NCBI RefSeq assembly: GCF_000802245.2
Contig: NZ_CP021080.1
Coordinates: forward strand, 2,294,001 to 2,358,000
Direction of reading: 5' to 3'
Source: Streptomyces pluripotens
Lineage (GTDB): Bacteria; Actinomycetota; Actinomycetes; Streptomycetales; Streptomycetaceae
DNA: 64,000 nt
Shown in pieces: positions 9,496 to 20,579 of the stretch (position 1 is its first letter; every line of letters starts with the position of its first letter). The notes under the pieces were generated by a model. That model had not been told where the DNA came from. It ran no database searches and saw nothing but the letters and a program-made list of their open reading frames with translations. The translations under genes and the position numbers were made by a program.

Positions 9496-10173
9496 TCAGT
9501 GCACGCTGAGCCCCAGGGAGCCGAGGCCCGTCCGCCGAACGGCGACGGATCCGTACGGGGTGCGCAGCCGGAGCCACGCCCCCGACGAGAGCAGCCCGGT
9601 GTCGGCCGGCTCGGTTCCCGGCCGCAGGAAACCCAGGGACTGTGCCGCGTGCACGGCCCGTACCGGAAGCCGGGTGCGCCCTATCTCCCGGGACCAGATG
9701 TCCCGTCCGATCCGGTCCAGCTCCGCGCGGTGACGCCGTTGGGGCGCCAGCTCCTGCGTGCGTGACCGGAATTCGGTGACCGCGGCGGCGACGGTCGCCC
9801 GCAGCGCGTCCGGCGCCGGCAGCCCCGGCTCGGGCTGCCAGCCGACGCGCGGCGGCAGCACACCGGCCCACGGCGGCCCGGTGACCGCGCCGGGAACGGC
9901 AACAGTGGCCGCACGCTCGTCCACGGCCTCCAGGAACTCGCCTGCCGAGACGGTGGTGTCGAGGGTGACGTCGAGCCCGTCCTCGTACGGCTTCGCCAGC
10001 CGCACCGCGCGGATGGCCAGCACCTCGAAGGACGGTGGCCGGCCGAAGACGGCGAGGGCCGTGCCTGCCGCCTGCAGACGCACCGCTGCTCCACGGTCGT
10101 AGTGCAGCAGCCGGGAGAGGAAGGCAGCGAGGTCCGCCGCCTCCGGCTCGTCGGCGAGGTGCAGCACCGTCAT
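9496..10173 (-). CDS. Conserved hypothetical protein
   Basis: A 225-residue soluble protein that I do not recognise. It begins MTVLHLADEPEAADL and continues with alternating hydrophobic strands and a central proline-rich stretch; the last third is helical with many Arg and Gln residues, ending in a short beta segment. The ATG at 10173 overlaps the stop of the thioesterase gene (ATGA), so the two are translationally coupled and likely work on a related task. The frame could extend 70 codons further upstream, but that would run back through the thioesterase gene. No signal peptide or membrane segment. Confidence 0.8.
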   Translation of the reverse strand: MTVLHLADEPEAADLAAFLSRLLHYDRGAAVRLQAAGTALAVFGRPPSFEVLAIRAVRLAKPYEDGLDVTLDTTVSAGEFLEAVDERAATVAVPGAVTGPPWAGVLPPRVGWQPEPGLPAPDALRATVAAAVTEFRSRTQELAPQRRHRAELDRIGRDIWSREIGRTRLPVRAVHAAQSLGFLRPGTEPADTGLLSSGAWLRLRTPYGSVAVRRTGLGSLGLSVH

Positions 10174-10598
10174 GCGGCGACGGCCTTCCCTCCGGTCTCG
10201 GAGTCTTCGGCCGGGTCCCGGTACTCCCGGAGGAACTCGCGTTCCTCCGCGGTGATCCGGCGCGGCGCCTGGGCTTCGAAGTCGAAGGGGACGATCACGG
10301 TCGAGGCCCGGACATAGACCAGGTCGCCGTCCTTCACCTCGTAGGCGAGGGTGAAGGAGGCGGCCCGGACCTCGGTGACCCACAGCTCGATGTCCACGGG
10401 CTCGTGCCGGTGGACGAGCTGCCGCTTGTAGTCGATCTCATGGCGTGCCACCACGGACCCCTGCTTGAACTCCTTGTCCGGGCGGAACAGGAAGTCGATA
10501 CGGGCCTCCTCCAGATAGCGGAGGAAGACCACGTTGTTGACGTGGCCGTACGCGTCCATGTCCGCCCAGCGCAGCGGGCAGCGGTAGATGTGCCGCAA
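10170..10598 (-). CDS. Acyl-CoA thioesterase, 4HBT hot-dog family
   Basis: A 142-residue single hot-dog-fold thioesterase. The signature RWADMDAYGHVNNVVFLRYLEEAR covers residues 10-33, written here only as its key elements: Asp13/15, GHVNN and the acidic EEAR that sits in the active-site helix. Family members hydrolyse acyl-CoA thioesters in the cytosol. A TTG codon serves as start; it lies six bases after the EttA stop, and no better start exists upstream without entering that gene. Transcribed in the order ettA, thioesterase, unknown protein. Confidence 0.85.
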   Translation of the reverse strand: MRHIYRCPLRWADMDAYGHVNNVVFLRYLEEARIDFLFRPDKEFKQGSVVARHEIDYKRQLVHRHEPVDIELWVTEVRAASFTLAYEVKDGDLVYVRASTVIVPFDFEAQAPRRITAEEREFLREYRDPAEDSETGGKAVAA

Positions 10599-10604
10599 GA
10601 CCGA

Positions 10605-12269
<1,665 letters not shown>

Positions 12270-12689
12270 GAGAAACCGTCCGGCAGCTTGAAATCTGGCA
12301 GTGGGCAGATACACCCCATCTTGCCGTACGGCCACCCCTGGGCGGAAACCCGTTAGGTCGGGGGGCTGTGACCTGGACTTTCGCTGATGGTGGCTGTGGC
12401 GCCTCTGTCGCTGTCGGGTCATTGAGTGGCCTTGGGTACCCCCGCGCGCCCCAGAGACGGCCCGGGAGGATCACTCAGACGACCGGGTCTTGGTCGCCGT
12501 TGGCCAGCCTGACGTTCCCCAGGGACGCCGCTGCACGCCGCGGTCCGGCCACGCTGTGTCGGCTTCGGATGTCACCGAAACAGCTCCGGGACCAGGCAGA
12601 CCTGTAGCGGCTCTTCCGGATGCCCTGCCCGCCTCCACCAGGTGTGCCGATCGGTGCATTGCCACTGCGAGCGGCAGGTCCGCGGGGGG
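12270..12689. other. Intergenic, no gene seen
   Basis: About 420 bases upstream of ettA. The ettA promoter should lie here. No open frame with convincing codon use; the following sequence is the start of a decayed zone. Confidence 0.4.
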
Positions 12690-12959
12690 CACGTGTGGAA
12701 CGAGGAGGGCGGCTCGGACCCGGTTCCGGAGCTCGGCCGCCTCTTCCTCGGCGAGGACGGCACCATCATCCCCAGTGACCCGGACTTCGGCGCCAACCAG
12801 ATGGCGACGAACACCCATGGGCACGGCGGGTACTGGGACCCCCGCTCCAAGAGCCTGCTGAACCAGGGGCTGGTCGTTGTCGGGAAGAGCGACGACGTGG
12901 AGCTGAAGCCCTCGTACGGCACGTTCGGGCCGCACGGTTCCTGGGATCATGTGAAGTAG
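12690..12959 (+). pseudogene. C-terminal remnant of a DUF1023-type alpha/beta hydrolase
   Basis: A frame ending at 12959 encodes a tail with SDPVPELG, DPDFGANQ and THGHGGYWDPRSKSLLNQGLVVVG. That series resembles the C-terminus of Streptomyces DUF1023 alpha/beta hydrolases, which end in a GHS-GYWD-SLxNQ block containing the catalytic histidine. The nucleophile-bearing N-terminal two thirds is absent: upstream sequence in all frames shows no GHSYG elbow. The fragment sits directly before a lipoprotein gene, as intact copies of this hydrolase often do. I regard it as a truncated, non-functional relic. The left end is approximate. Confidence 0.6.
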
Positions 12960-12974
12960 GAGGGACTCCCCGAC

Positions 12975-13501
12975 GTGAAGATCAAGCTGGGCGTCCTCGC
13001 GGTCGCCATACCCCTTGCGCTCACTACCCTCATCGGATGCAACATGGCTGACAACGGTTCCGACGTCCCCTCCGCCGGCACAAGCACGTCGAATGACGCC
13101 GCTGACGAGGTGGAAGGTGTTTCCAGCAGTATCTACGAAATGATCGGTGTCAAAGGCAAGACGTCCGACAGCCGCACGACCGTGACGGAGTGTTCCGGCA
13201 AGGACCCGGACAAGTACTTCCGGGTCCTCCACCCATGAGCTTCACCCCGACGTCCTCCAGTGACCTCGAGGTAGCCATGCAACGGCTCAGGGCGGCGCTG
13301 CCGAAGCGCGGCTGCAAGATCGTCGAGTACGGGCCGGACACCAGCAAGAACAAGAACCTGAGGCTCACGGCTGACAACGACGCGAAGAAGGCCAGTGTGC
13401 ACATCATTCAGATGGCGAAGGACAATCCTCCGATGCTTAGCGTGGATGTCATCTCCGGTTGCTACCAGGTCCCGGACGGCCAGGAAGTCGAGCACTTCTA
13501 G
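12975..13501 (+). pseudogene. Small lipoprotein gene split by a one-base frameshift
   Basis: The first frame (12975-13238) gives an 87-residue precursor with a lipoprotein signal peptide: MKIKLGVLAVAIPLALT then lipobox LIGC with Cys at 22. It stops right after the sequence YFRVLHP. Sequence in another frame continues from about 13233 to 13501 (SFTPTSSSDLEVAMQRLR ... CYQVPDGQEVEHF) with the same style. Inserting one base after 13237 would fuse the parts into a single protein of about 174 residues reading HPWSFTP across the join, which looks like the ancestral order. GTG start follows AGGAGGGAC. Either a true pseudogene or a sequencing error; the neighbouring hydrolase relic favours decay. Confidence 0.72.
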
Positions 13502-13980
13502 CGGCAGCGCCGTTCAGTGAGGACTTGCAGATCACTAACTGGCCGTCTTGGTCTGAGGTGGGCGGAGGCTCCCTGCCGCTGCTTCGGGTTTGTAGAAATC
13601 TTCGAGGGAGGTGAGGCGGTCCTCTGTGAGATGGACGGTGTGCCCGGCGCGGCGTTCGAGCAGGGCGTCTTGTCCTTGAGGCCGGACGGTGAGCTGTCGG
13701 CCGTACTGGGTGGAGCGGATGCACCGGTCACGGACGCACCTGTCACTGCCAGGCGCCGCCGCGTGCCCTTGACCGCCCCTGGGCTTGGTCTGACCTCGGT
13801 CGAGTCCGGCGACCACGGCTCGGCCCTGCCCGGTGACCTACCGCACCATTCCGCCGTCCACCGGGGGGAGGAGGCCAGTCCGGGCGGTGCCGCCTGGACA
13901 GCGACCCGCGCGGTCGCCGGAGGCCGTGGCAGTCGGCCGCCCTGTCACAGCGTGATCACTGTCCGGTCAGTGGCCCGCCG
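13502..13980. other. Gene-poor decayed region
   Basis: About 480 bases between the broken lipoprotein and the thioester-domain gene. Apart from a short transposase-like scrap (13646-13744, minus strand) nothing is recognisable. Confidence 0.4.
13646..13744 (-). mobile_element. Possible transposase scrap (IS1182-like)
   Basis: About 33 codons on the minus strand read DRCVRDRCIRSTQYGRQLTV and then RPQGQDALLERRA. The pattern of closely spaced cysteines followed by GRQLTxRP resembles the zinc-binding insert of IS1182-family transposases. Both ends run into unrelated sequence and no inverted repeats are visible, so at most this is a relic. Confidence 0.35.
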
Positions 13981-15378
13981 TCAGTCGGTCGCCCCGGTGT
14001 CCCTCTTGCGGAGCAACACCAGGACCGCTCCGCCGATCACCACCAGGCCGATGGCCGCACCCGCGATCAGTGGGGTGATCGCGGAACCGCCGGTGGCGGC
14101 GAGGTCGGTGGAGTCCAAGGTGCCGCCATCCGTGACGGGACTGGGCTCGCTCAGGATCTGAGTGGTCTGGGTGCTGATCGCGCTGCCCTGGGTCTTGCAG
14201 TCCAGTACGCCCGTAAAGCGATGCCGGAAGCCGTTCGGGCCAGTGATCGTGAAGTCGTAGGCCTGGTCCTCCTGCAACGGAACGGTCACCGTACGGGAGG
14301 CGCCCGCGGGGATGGTGTGGTCGACGTCCATCAGCTCGAAGGTGAAGGGCTCATCACCCTCCTTGTTGGCCACGGTGATGTCCACACCGCTCTTGGCGCA
14401 GTTCTTCCGCGCCGACACCGCCGGTACCGCCCCCTTGGCTGCCCAGGTGGCCGTCGCGGTAGCGGAGACGGTGGACTCGCTGGAACCTGCCAGGATCTGG
14501 GTCTGGCTGCGGCTTTCGGAGGCGAAGGCGCGGCCCACCGGCACAGTGGTCGACGCCTGCACGGTCAACTGGGCCGTGCCGTTGGGGGCGTCCTCGGGGA
14601 TGTCGACGTAGAGGCGGCTGCCGTCCTTCGCCGAAGTGATGACCTTGCCGGTCTTGTCGATGATCCGCAGACCGCTGCCGACCGCGTCCGTCGGCGGGGT
14701 CACGGTGACTACGCCTGCGTTGGTGTGTACGGTCACCGGCCCCAGCAGGTCTCCCGGTCGGCCGGAGACCGCGGGCGGGTCCAGGGTGAGCGAGGCCTGC
14801 GGCTCGCCGGTGTTCCGGGCGCTCTTCTCCAGATAGTCGGCGAGCTTCTCGGCCCGTGGATCGACGGCGTCGACCTTCGCACCGTCCGAATAGCGCCAGA
14901 TGGCCACCTGGGTGCCCGCCGCCGCGTCCTGTTCGGTGAGAGCTCCCGTACCCGCCCGCCGGGCGAGTGCGGCGAGGTCGTTGACCTGGGGGTAGGAGTT
15001 CTGCAAAATCCAGCGGATCTTGCCGGCGTCCTTGTTCGTGCCCAACGACGTGCCGCTCCAGGGTGTCTCCTGGTATCTGGTGTCACGCTGGGTGGGGTTG
15101 TGGAGGTCGACGCAGTACGTCTGCAGGGTGCCGCCGCCGTCCACCGACATCTCGAACAGTCCCGCAGCCACGTGCTGATCGCCGCCGTCCGCGTGGATCA
15201 CGGCATCGCCGTAGGTCTTGAGACCGTTGATGGTGGCCGTCGCCCCGCCCTGGGTCTGCGGCGTTCCTGCGGCCAGGGCCGTGCCGGCGCCGGCCAGCAC
15301 GAGCCCGGACACCGTGGCAGCAACGGCAAGGCGAGCCACCCCGGTGGACCGACGGAACGCAGCAAGCGCAACAAGCAC
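13981..15378 (-). CDS. Sortase-anchored thioester-domain (TED) surface protein
   Basis: A 465-residue secreted wall protein. A signal peptide ends near residue 37 (GTALA-AG). A class II-like thioester domain follows: Cys89 in QTYCVDLHN and Gln157 in GTQVAIWRYSDG are the expected pair for an internal Cys-Gln thioester, which in other Gram-positive adhesins reacts covalently with host or matrix amines. Two beta-rich domains come next. The C-terminus has the sorting signal LAATGG, a hydrophobic helix and a basic tail; LAxTG is the form used by Streptomyces class E sortases. The GTG start at 15378 follows AAGGGG by six bases; the longer upstream frame lacks such a site. Stands alone. Confidence 0.88.
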   Translation of the reverse strand: MLVALAAFRRSTGVARLAVAATVSGLVLAGAGTALAAGTPQTQGGATATINGLKTYGDAVIHADGGDQHVAAGLFEMSVDGGGTLQTYCVDLHNPTQRDTRYQETPWSGTSLGTNKDAGKIRWILQNSYPQVNDLAALARRAGTGALTEQDAAAGTQVAIWRYSDGAKVDAVDPRAEKLADYLEKSARNTGEPQASLTLDPPAVSGRPGDLLGPVTVHTNAGVVTVTPPTDAVGSGLRIIDKTGKVITSAKDGSRLYVDIPEDAPNGTAQLTVQASTTVPVGRAFASESRSQTQILAGSSESTVSATATATWAAKGAVPAVSARKNCAKSGVDITVANKEGDEPFTFELMDVDHTIPAGASRTVTVPLQEDQAYDFTITGPNGFRHRFTGVLDCKTQGSAISTQTTQILSEPSPVTDGGTLDSTDLAATGGSAITPLIAGAAIGLVVIGGAVLVLLRKRDTGATD

Positions 15379-15736
15379 AGAATTCCCCTTCGAGCAGGAC
15401 CCGTTGGACGTGGGGGACGGTCCCACCAGCAGAATCGGCGGCCCCGAGGGGCATGCCTGGCATCTTATGGATCGGGCAGAGCCACACCTGCCGGTCAGAT
15501 CATCCGATTGCCGATCCGATCCGTAATCGTTATCGCCGGGACCAGTCATGAGCTGCGCTTATCGATAAATCCACCTGGTTCCACGCGGCATGCGCAGCAG
15601 GTGCTCCGAACAAGCCGTGCTTCGGCACGGAAGGTCCGCAATCCGATGCTTGGTTGGCAATAGTGAGGCCAGAGACGTCACATCACCCCACTTGTGCATG
15701 GGTGACGACCTGTCGCCGCTTTCTGTGGAAGTGACG
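15379..15736. other. Promoter and terminator spacer
   Basis: About 360 bases between the surface-protein gene and ssbB, both on the minus strand. A hairpin with a six-base stem and a TTCG loop is at 15615-15630 (CCGTGC-TTCG-GCACGG). No gene seen. Confidence 0.5.
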
Positions 15737-15751
15737 TCAGGTCACTTCCAC
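15725..15751 (-). terminator. Hairpin at the 3' end of ssbB
   Basis: GTGGAAGTGAC and GTCACTTCCAC form a perfect 11-bp stem around a five-base loop. The ssbB stop codon (15737-15739) lies inside the loop and stem, so the structure is part of the coding end and probably terminates the ssbB transcript. No T-run follows, which is common in Streptomyces. Confidence 0.6.
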
Positions 15752-16213
15752 ATGTGAAGCTGGCCGTTCTGCCGGATTTCCATCCGGGGTCTCCGTAGGT
15801 CGCGGAACCTCCCAGTCCGGCTCCGGCCTGGTCGCCATCGGTGCTGCCTCCGACTTGGTCGGGCGTTGGAAGGCCGCAGTGCCGCGTGACAGGTCGTGGC
15901 CGATCGCCACGGCGTCGATATCAGCGGACGGCCGTTGCTGCTGGCCCTCGCGCACGTCCGTGCGCACCTTGAGTCGCCCCTGGACGATGACCGGCTGGCC
16001 CACTTCCACACACGCGGCGACGTTCACAGCGAGCTGGCGGTTGACCCACACCGTGAAGAAGTTGGTGTGTCCGTCCGTCCAGGCCCGCTTGTCCCGGTCC
16101 CAGTAGCGCGCGGTCACGGCCAGCCGGAACCGGGCCGACGTCCCCACCGCCGACTCCCGGTACACCGGCTGCGTCGCCACATTGCCCACCACACAGATAT
16201 GGGTCTCGTTCAC
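15737..16213 (-). CDS. ssbB: Single-stranded DNA-binding protein paralogue SsbB
   Basis: A 158-residue protein with an OB-fold over residues 1-110 (NETHICVVGNVATQPVYRES, FRLAVTARYWDRDKRAW, FFTVWVNRQLAVNV, VIVQGRLKVRT shown piecewise). The C-terminal tail lacks the acidic DDDIPF-type tip of the main SSB, as expected for the SsbB paralogue that in S. coelicolor acts in chromosome segregation during sporulation. GTG at 16213 follows GGGAGGAGAG; the longer frame starting upstream has no such site. It lies downstream of the dynamin-like genes on the same strand, which fits a sporulation-septation theme. Confidence 0.88.
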   Translation of the reverse strand: MNETHICVVGNVATQPVYRESAVGTSARFRLAVTARYWDRDKRAWTDGHTNFFTVWVNRQLAVNVAACVEVGQPVIVQGRLKVRTDVREGQQQRPSADIDAVAIGHDLSRGTAAFQRPTKSEAAPMATRPEPDWEVPRPTETPDGNPAERPASHVEVT

Positions 16214-16520
16214 GTCCTCGCTCTCCTCCCCGCCGGCCCGTCCTGGCCGGGCGGACACGCCTACGGGCCCGTCCCGTACGGCTGCGCCTACGGTGTGGGC
16301 GCCCGCGCCCCATGGGCGCCCACACGCACGCCGACCACCCGCACCGACCTCTGGGCCTCCGGCCGGACCTGCCGTGTGATCGCCGTGGCCTCAGACTGCC
16401 TCCGCCGGACCGAGCCCGCTGAACGCTGTGGAGAACCACTCACCTGTGGCACACCCCGCCACTCGTACGAGTGACCTCTCTCCTCGCCCCCCTCACCCAC
16501 CCCCGGGAAGGTCCGCGGGC
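16214..16520. other. Spacer between dynB and ssbB with a strong hairpin
   Basis: About 300 bases with no gene. GTGTGGGCGCCC at 16293-16304 and GGGCGCCCACAC at 16314-16325 form a perfect 12-bp stem with a nine-base loop. It may end the dynamin transcript about 200 bases past its stop or mark the ssbB leader. Confidence 0.5.
16293..16325 (-). terminator. 12-bp stem-loop downstream of dynB
   Basis: Perfect inverted repeat, GC-rich, no T-run. Placement after the dynA-dynB operon and before ssbB suggests a terminator; a regulatory hairpin in the ssbB leader is the alternative. Confidence 0.45.
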
Positions 16521-18968
16521 TCACCCCACTCCGGCACCCACTCCGGCACCCGCACCGGCGCCGGTGCGCACGACCCTCCCGTACTGCTCCCGCACCTCCT
16601 GGTACCGCAGCAATTCCGCCGCCACTGGATCGAGCACCCGGGCCCGGCCGCAGTTCGCGGCTGCCTCCCGCAACTGCCGTTCCGCATCCTGGCCGTAGCG
16701 CCGCGCGGGTCCCCGGGCCGCCATCCGGCAGCCCCACTCCACCAGCGGCCCGCCGACGATGCCACACAGCATCAGCAGCACGGGAACACCCAGGTTGGGG
16801 GCCATCACACCGACGATCTGGCCCACCAGCCACAAGCCGCCCACGACCTGCAACAGGGTCATCGACGCCTGGACGAGCACTGCCGCCGGCCACCAGCCGG
16901 GCCGGGGCAGGCGCCCCGATGGCAGTCCGGACCGCTCCGCCAGCGCGTCCAGCGCCTCCGACAGCCCCTGTGAGCCACGTGCGGCGGCCTCGCGCACCGC
17001 CTGCGCCCACGGCGCGGGCAGCCCGGCCGAGGCCCGTTCGGACACCGTGCGGACCGCCTGTTCCACGCGCTGACGGGCAGTGGCCTCCTCATCGGCCTGG
17101 GCTCGCACCGGCAAGCGACCCGTATGGGGTTCGCCACGGTCCTGGTACCAGCGCCACAGCCGCAGCCACGGTGTGCCACAGGCGCGGTTGGCGTTGCGCA
17201 GCCAGGCTCGCTCGGCCGCCTCGCCCGCCGCGGTGGCACCCACCGACTCCGCGAGCCGTGTGGCGAACTCCTCGCGTGCCTGTTCGCTCAGGCCAGTCCG
17301 CCGTCCGTTGGCGTAGACGGGCCTCAGCTCGGCCGCGGCGGCGTCCATGTCGGCCGCGACCCGGCGGGCCGGTGCACCACGCTCCGCCACGAACTGGCCC
17401 AGCGCTTCGCGTAGTTCACCGATGCCCTGACCAGTGAGCGCCGACAGGGCGAGCACGGTGGCACCCGGTTCGCCGTACTCGCCGAGCGCGATGCCGTCCT
17501 CGTCCAGCAGCCGCCGCAGATCGTCCAGGACCTGGTCGGCCGCCTCCCCCGGCAACCGATCGACCTGGTTGAGCACGACGAACATGACCTCCGCATGGCC
17601 GGCCATGGGGCGCAGATAGCGCTCGTGCAGAACGGCGTCCGCGTACTTCTCGGGGTCGACCACCCAGATCACCGCATCGACCAGTTTCAGAATCCGGTCG
17701 ACCTGTTCGCGGTGCTGTACGGCCGCGGAGTCATGGTCGGGGAGATCGACCAGCACCAGCCCGCGCAACTGCGCCTCTGCCTCCGGGCTCTGCAGCGGGC
17801 GACGGCGCTGCCGGCCCGGGATGCCCAGTCGGTCGATGAGGCCCGCCGCACCGTCACTCCAACTGCAGGCGATGGGGGCTGCCGTGGTCGGGCGGCGTAC
17901 ACCGGTCTCCGAAATGGCGACTCCGGCCAGGGTGTTGAACAGCTGCGACTTTCCACTGCCGGTGGCACCCGCGATCGCGACCACGGTGTGCCGGCCGGAG
18001 AGTCTGCGCCGAGCGGCTGCCTCGTCGAGGACGCGGCCCGCCCCGGCTAGGGTGCGGCTGTCCAGGCGGGTACGGGAGAGCCCGACGAGTTCGCGCAGCG
18101 CGTCCAGCCGGGAGCGCAGCGGGCCGTCGTAGGCAAGTGGAGCGGGGGGGCTTCCCGGGTCGCGGCCCGGGGCCTCGAAGGCGGAGGCGCGTTCGACGGC
18201 GAGGGCGGCGACGGTGGCCTCCGTGACCCGTCGGGCGATGAGACCGTCGTCCCAGGCTTCGGAGGAGTCGTGATCGGCGTCGGGCGTCGCGTCCGCTGCG
18301 GGGTGGGAGGCCGGCGTCTCCCGCGGCGGGCACTGGTGCGGCGCCTCCTCTGCGAGGCGGGCGTGCGGCGGCTGGAGCCGCGAACCGGTGTCCCTGCCGG
18401 AGTTCTCGGCAGGGTACGCGTTGGCGCCCACGTCCGGGGGCTCGCCGTACGCGGCCCGGTCCCGGTCCGCGTAGCCGGCCCTCACCCACGCCTGCCGCTC
18501 GCGGGCCGGCCCCTCCGCCGCCCCGCACAGGTCCGCCGACCGTGTCAGTAGACCATCGGCGGCGCCTTGGGCGCCGTCGACCCCTTGGGTACTTTGCCCC
18601 CTCTGCACACGCTGGCCCGCCTGGGCACTCTTGCCCCTGTCCTCCCTGTCCTCCCTCTCGGTGTCCTCGGACTCACCAGTCACCGAAGCGGGCCGTTCCC
18701 GATCCGTGTCCCCACCCGTGCCCCCGCCGCCCCCGTCCTCGGCCCGGCCATCGCCCCCGATCCCGTCCACGACCTCGGTTTCCGCCTCAGGTTCTGCCTC
18801 GGTTTCCGCCTCTGTCTGCACGACCGTGCCGGTGACACTGACCGGTCCGTCACCGGAACCGTCGTCCAACGGACACACCGGGCGGGCGCCCCCCTTGCCG
18901 TCCTCCGCATCACAACGCCCCATGTGGTCGGTGTGATCCGTGTGGTCCTGGTCAGCGACGGCGGTCAC
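16521..18968 (-). CDS. dynB: Dynamin-like GTPase with membrane segments (DynB)
   Basis: An 815-residue protein. The first 240 residues are acidic, Glu/Asp/Gly/Thr-rich and probably disordered. The GTPase domain has a P-loop GATGSGKSQLF at 334-344, RRPTTAAP as the switch threonine region, VLVDLPDHDSAAV as the DxxG-type motif and LNQVDRL as the NKxD-type motif. Two or three hydrophobic segments follow near residues 690-745 (AVLVQASMTLLQVVGGLWLV region), then a helical tail. In S. venezuelae DynA and DynB stabilise Z-rings at sporulation septa, DynB being the membrane-spanning partner. GTG at 18968 is three bases after the dynA stop, with AGGAGAGG inside the end of dynA. Name assigned from domain layout and memory of that locus. 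Confidence 0.8.
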   Translation of the reverse strand: MTAVADQDHTDHTDHMGRCDAEDGKGGARPVCPLDDGSGDGPVSVTGTVVQTEAETEAEPEAETEVVDGIGGDGRAEDGGGGGTGGDTDRERPASVTGESEDTEREDREDRGKSAQAGQRVQRGQSTQGVDGAQGAADGLLTRSADLCGAAEGPARERQAWVRAGYADRDRAAYGEPPDVGANAYPAENSGRDTGSRLQPPHARLAEEAPHQCPPRETPASHPAADATPDADHDSSEAWDDGLIARRVTEATVAALAVERASAFEAPGRDPGSPPAPLAYDGPLRSRLDALRELVGLSRTRLDSRTLAGAGRVLDEAAARRRLSGRHTVVAIAGATGSGKSQLFNTLAGVAISETGVRRPTTAAPIACSWSDGAAGLIDRLGIPGRQRRRPLQSPEAEAQLRGLVLVDLPDHDSAAVQHREQVDRILKLVDAVIWVVDPEKYADAVLHERYLRPMAGHAEVMFVVLNQVDRLPGEAADQVLDDLRRLLDEDGIALGEYGEPGATVLALSALTGQGIGELREALGQFVAERGAPARRVAADMDAAAAELRPVYANGRRTGLSEQAREEFATRLAESVGATAAGEAAERAWLRNANRACGTPWLRLWRWYQDRGEPHTGRLPVRAQADEEATARQRVEQAVRTVSERASAGLPAPWAQAVREAAARGSQGLSEALDALAERSGLPSGRLPRPGWWPAAVLVQASMTLLQVVGGLWLVGQIVGVMAPNLGVPVLLMLCGIVGGPLVEWGCRMAARGPARRYGQDAERQLREAAANCGRARVLDPVAAELLRYQEVREQYGRVVRTGAGAGAGVGAGVG

Positions 18969-18971
18969 CGG

Positions 18972-20579
18972 TCACCTCTCCTTCTGCAGTACGGACAACG
19001 CAGCGATGAGTTCGGCCTGGTGCTCGGGATGAACATCGAGGGCGTCGAGCGGGGCGAGGCGCCGCTCCCGTTCCGCGTGCACGACGCGGTCCACGTGCTC
19101 GGTGAGCAGCCGCCCGACCCGGTCACGCAACCGCAGCGCGCCGTGGGCGCCGAGCCGCTCGGCGAGCCCCTCGCCCGCTGCGCGCGCCCGGCGCCCGCCC
19201 AACACGGCGGCGGCGACCAGGGCAGCGACGGTCTCGGGGTCGGGCGCGGTCGCACGTTCCAGTTCCCTCACCTCCTCCTCGGCGTACTCCTCCACCTCAC
19301 GCCGCCAGCGCCGGACGGCGAGGCCGATGCGGTGCTCGGCGCTCCCCGGTGAGGAGTCGCGGTCGGTCAGCTCCGGAGCCTGTGCGGCGGGCTCGCGCCG
19401 CCAGGTGTCGTCCACGCGTTCGTCGGCCGCGGTGACCGAGCAGAGCAACAGTGCGGCCAGGCTCTCCACAAGCGCATCGAGGAGTTCCCCTGCGGTGCAG
19501 TCCAGTGGGAAGGCCCGCCAGCGTTTGAGGGCGTCCCCGGCGAGGACCGCGCCGGACTGAAGGCGGCCCCGCACCCGCGCACGCTCGCTGTCATAGGCGG
19601 TTTCGACGGCGGAGGTGAGCCGGAGCGCGGCCGCGTACTGAGCGGCGGCGGCGCTGGCCAGCTCGGGCATGCGGGACTTGAGCGAGTCGAGGACGCCATA
19701 GGCCGTACGAGCCATGACCTGCTGCCGGGCAGAGGGGTCCTGGACGTGGTGGATGAGCCAGTTCCGCAGGGACGCGACGGCGGTGGTGGGCAGCAGACCG
19801 GCCCCCCAGGTGGACTCGGGCAGCTCGGGCACCGTGAAACGGGGTACGTAACCGAGGCCGGCCTTGGTGAGCAGGGCGCCGTACTGCCGGGAGACCTCGG
19901 AGACGACCTGGTGGGGTACCCGGTCCAGGACCGCGACGAGGGTGACGGCGTACTCCTTGGCGGTGCGCAGCAGGTGCCAGGGGACGGCGTCGGCGTACCG
20001 GGCCGCCGTGGTCACCATGATCCAGATGTCCGCGGCGCAGATCAGTTCGGCGGCGAGCACACGGTTGTCGGCGACCAGGGAGTCGATGTCGGGGGCGTCC
20101 AGGAGGGCGAGCCCGCGCGGGAGGCTGTCGACGGTCTCGATGCGCAGCACACGCGCGGGGTTCTCGCCGGGCAGCAGGAGGTCGTCGTCGGTGTCCTGGT
20201 GGGGCACCCACACACGGGTGAGGTCGGGCAGCACGCGCATGCCACTGAACCAGTGTTGATCCTCCGGATGGCAGACCAGCACCGGCGTCCGGGTGGTCGG
20301 CCGCAGCACACCGGCCTCACTCACCCGACGCCCGACCAGGGAGTTGACGAGCGTCGACTTGCCCGCACCGGTGGAACCGCCGACGACAGCCAGCAGCGGT
20401 GCACCGGGGTCCCGCAGGCGCGGTACGAGATAGTCGTCGAGCTGCGCAAGGAGTTCGTCGCGGTTGGCACGCGCGCGTGGGGCCCCGGCCAGGGGCAGCG
20501 GAAAGCGTGCGGCGGCGACACGGTCGCGCAGAGCGGAGAGTGTGTCGAGCAGCTGAGGCCGTACGTCCAAGGTCACCAC
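18972..20579 (-). CDS. dynA: Dynamin-like GTPase (DynA)
   Basis: A 535-residue GTPase. P-loop [11 protein letters not shown] is at 67-77; [10 protein letters not shown] gives the switch threonines and [10 protein letters not shown] the DxxG-type motif. The rest is helical, rich in Ala, Arg and Glu, with no convincing membrane segment. It is the first gene of a two-gene operon with the membrane-spanning GTPase, matching the DynA-DynB pair that associates with sporulation septa in Streptomyces. GTG at 20579 (MVTLDVRP) was preferred; an ATG at 20618 and frames further upstream are possible but none has a clear ribosome site. Confidence 0.78.
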   Translation of the reverse strand: MVTLDVRPQLLDTLSALRDRVAAARFPLPLAGAPRARANRDELLAQLDDYLVPRLRDPGAPLLAVVGGSTGAGKSTLVNSLVGRRVSEAGVLRPTTRTPVLVCHPEDQHWFSGMRVLPDLTRVWVPHQDTDDDLLLPGENPARVLRIETVDSLPRGLALLDAPDIDSLVADNRVLAAELICAADIWIMVTTAARYADAVPWHLLRTAKEYAVTLVAVLDRVPHQVVSEVSRQYGALLTKAGLGYVPRFTVPELPESTWGAGLLPTTAVASLRNWLIHHVQDPSARQQVMARTAYGVLDSLKSRMPELASAAAAQYAAALRLTSAVETAYDSERARVRGRLQSGAVLAGDALKRWRAFPLDCTAGELLDALVESLAALLLCSVTAADERVDDTWRREPAAQAPELTDRDSSPGSAEHRIGLAVRRWRREVEEYAEEEVRELERATAPDPETVAALVAAAVLGGRRARAAGEGLAERLGAHGALRLRDRVGRLLTEHVDRVVHAERERRLAPLDALDVHPEHQAELIAALSVLQKER

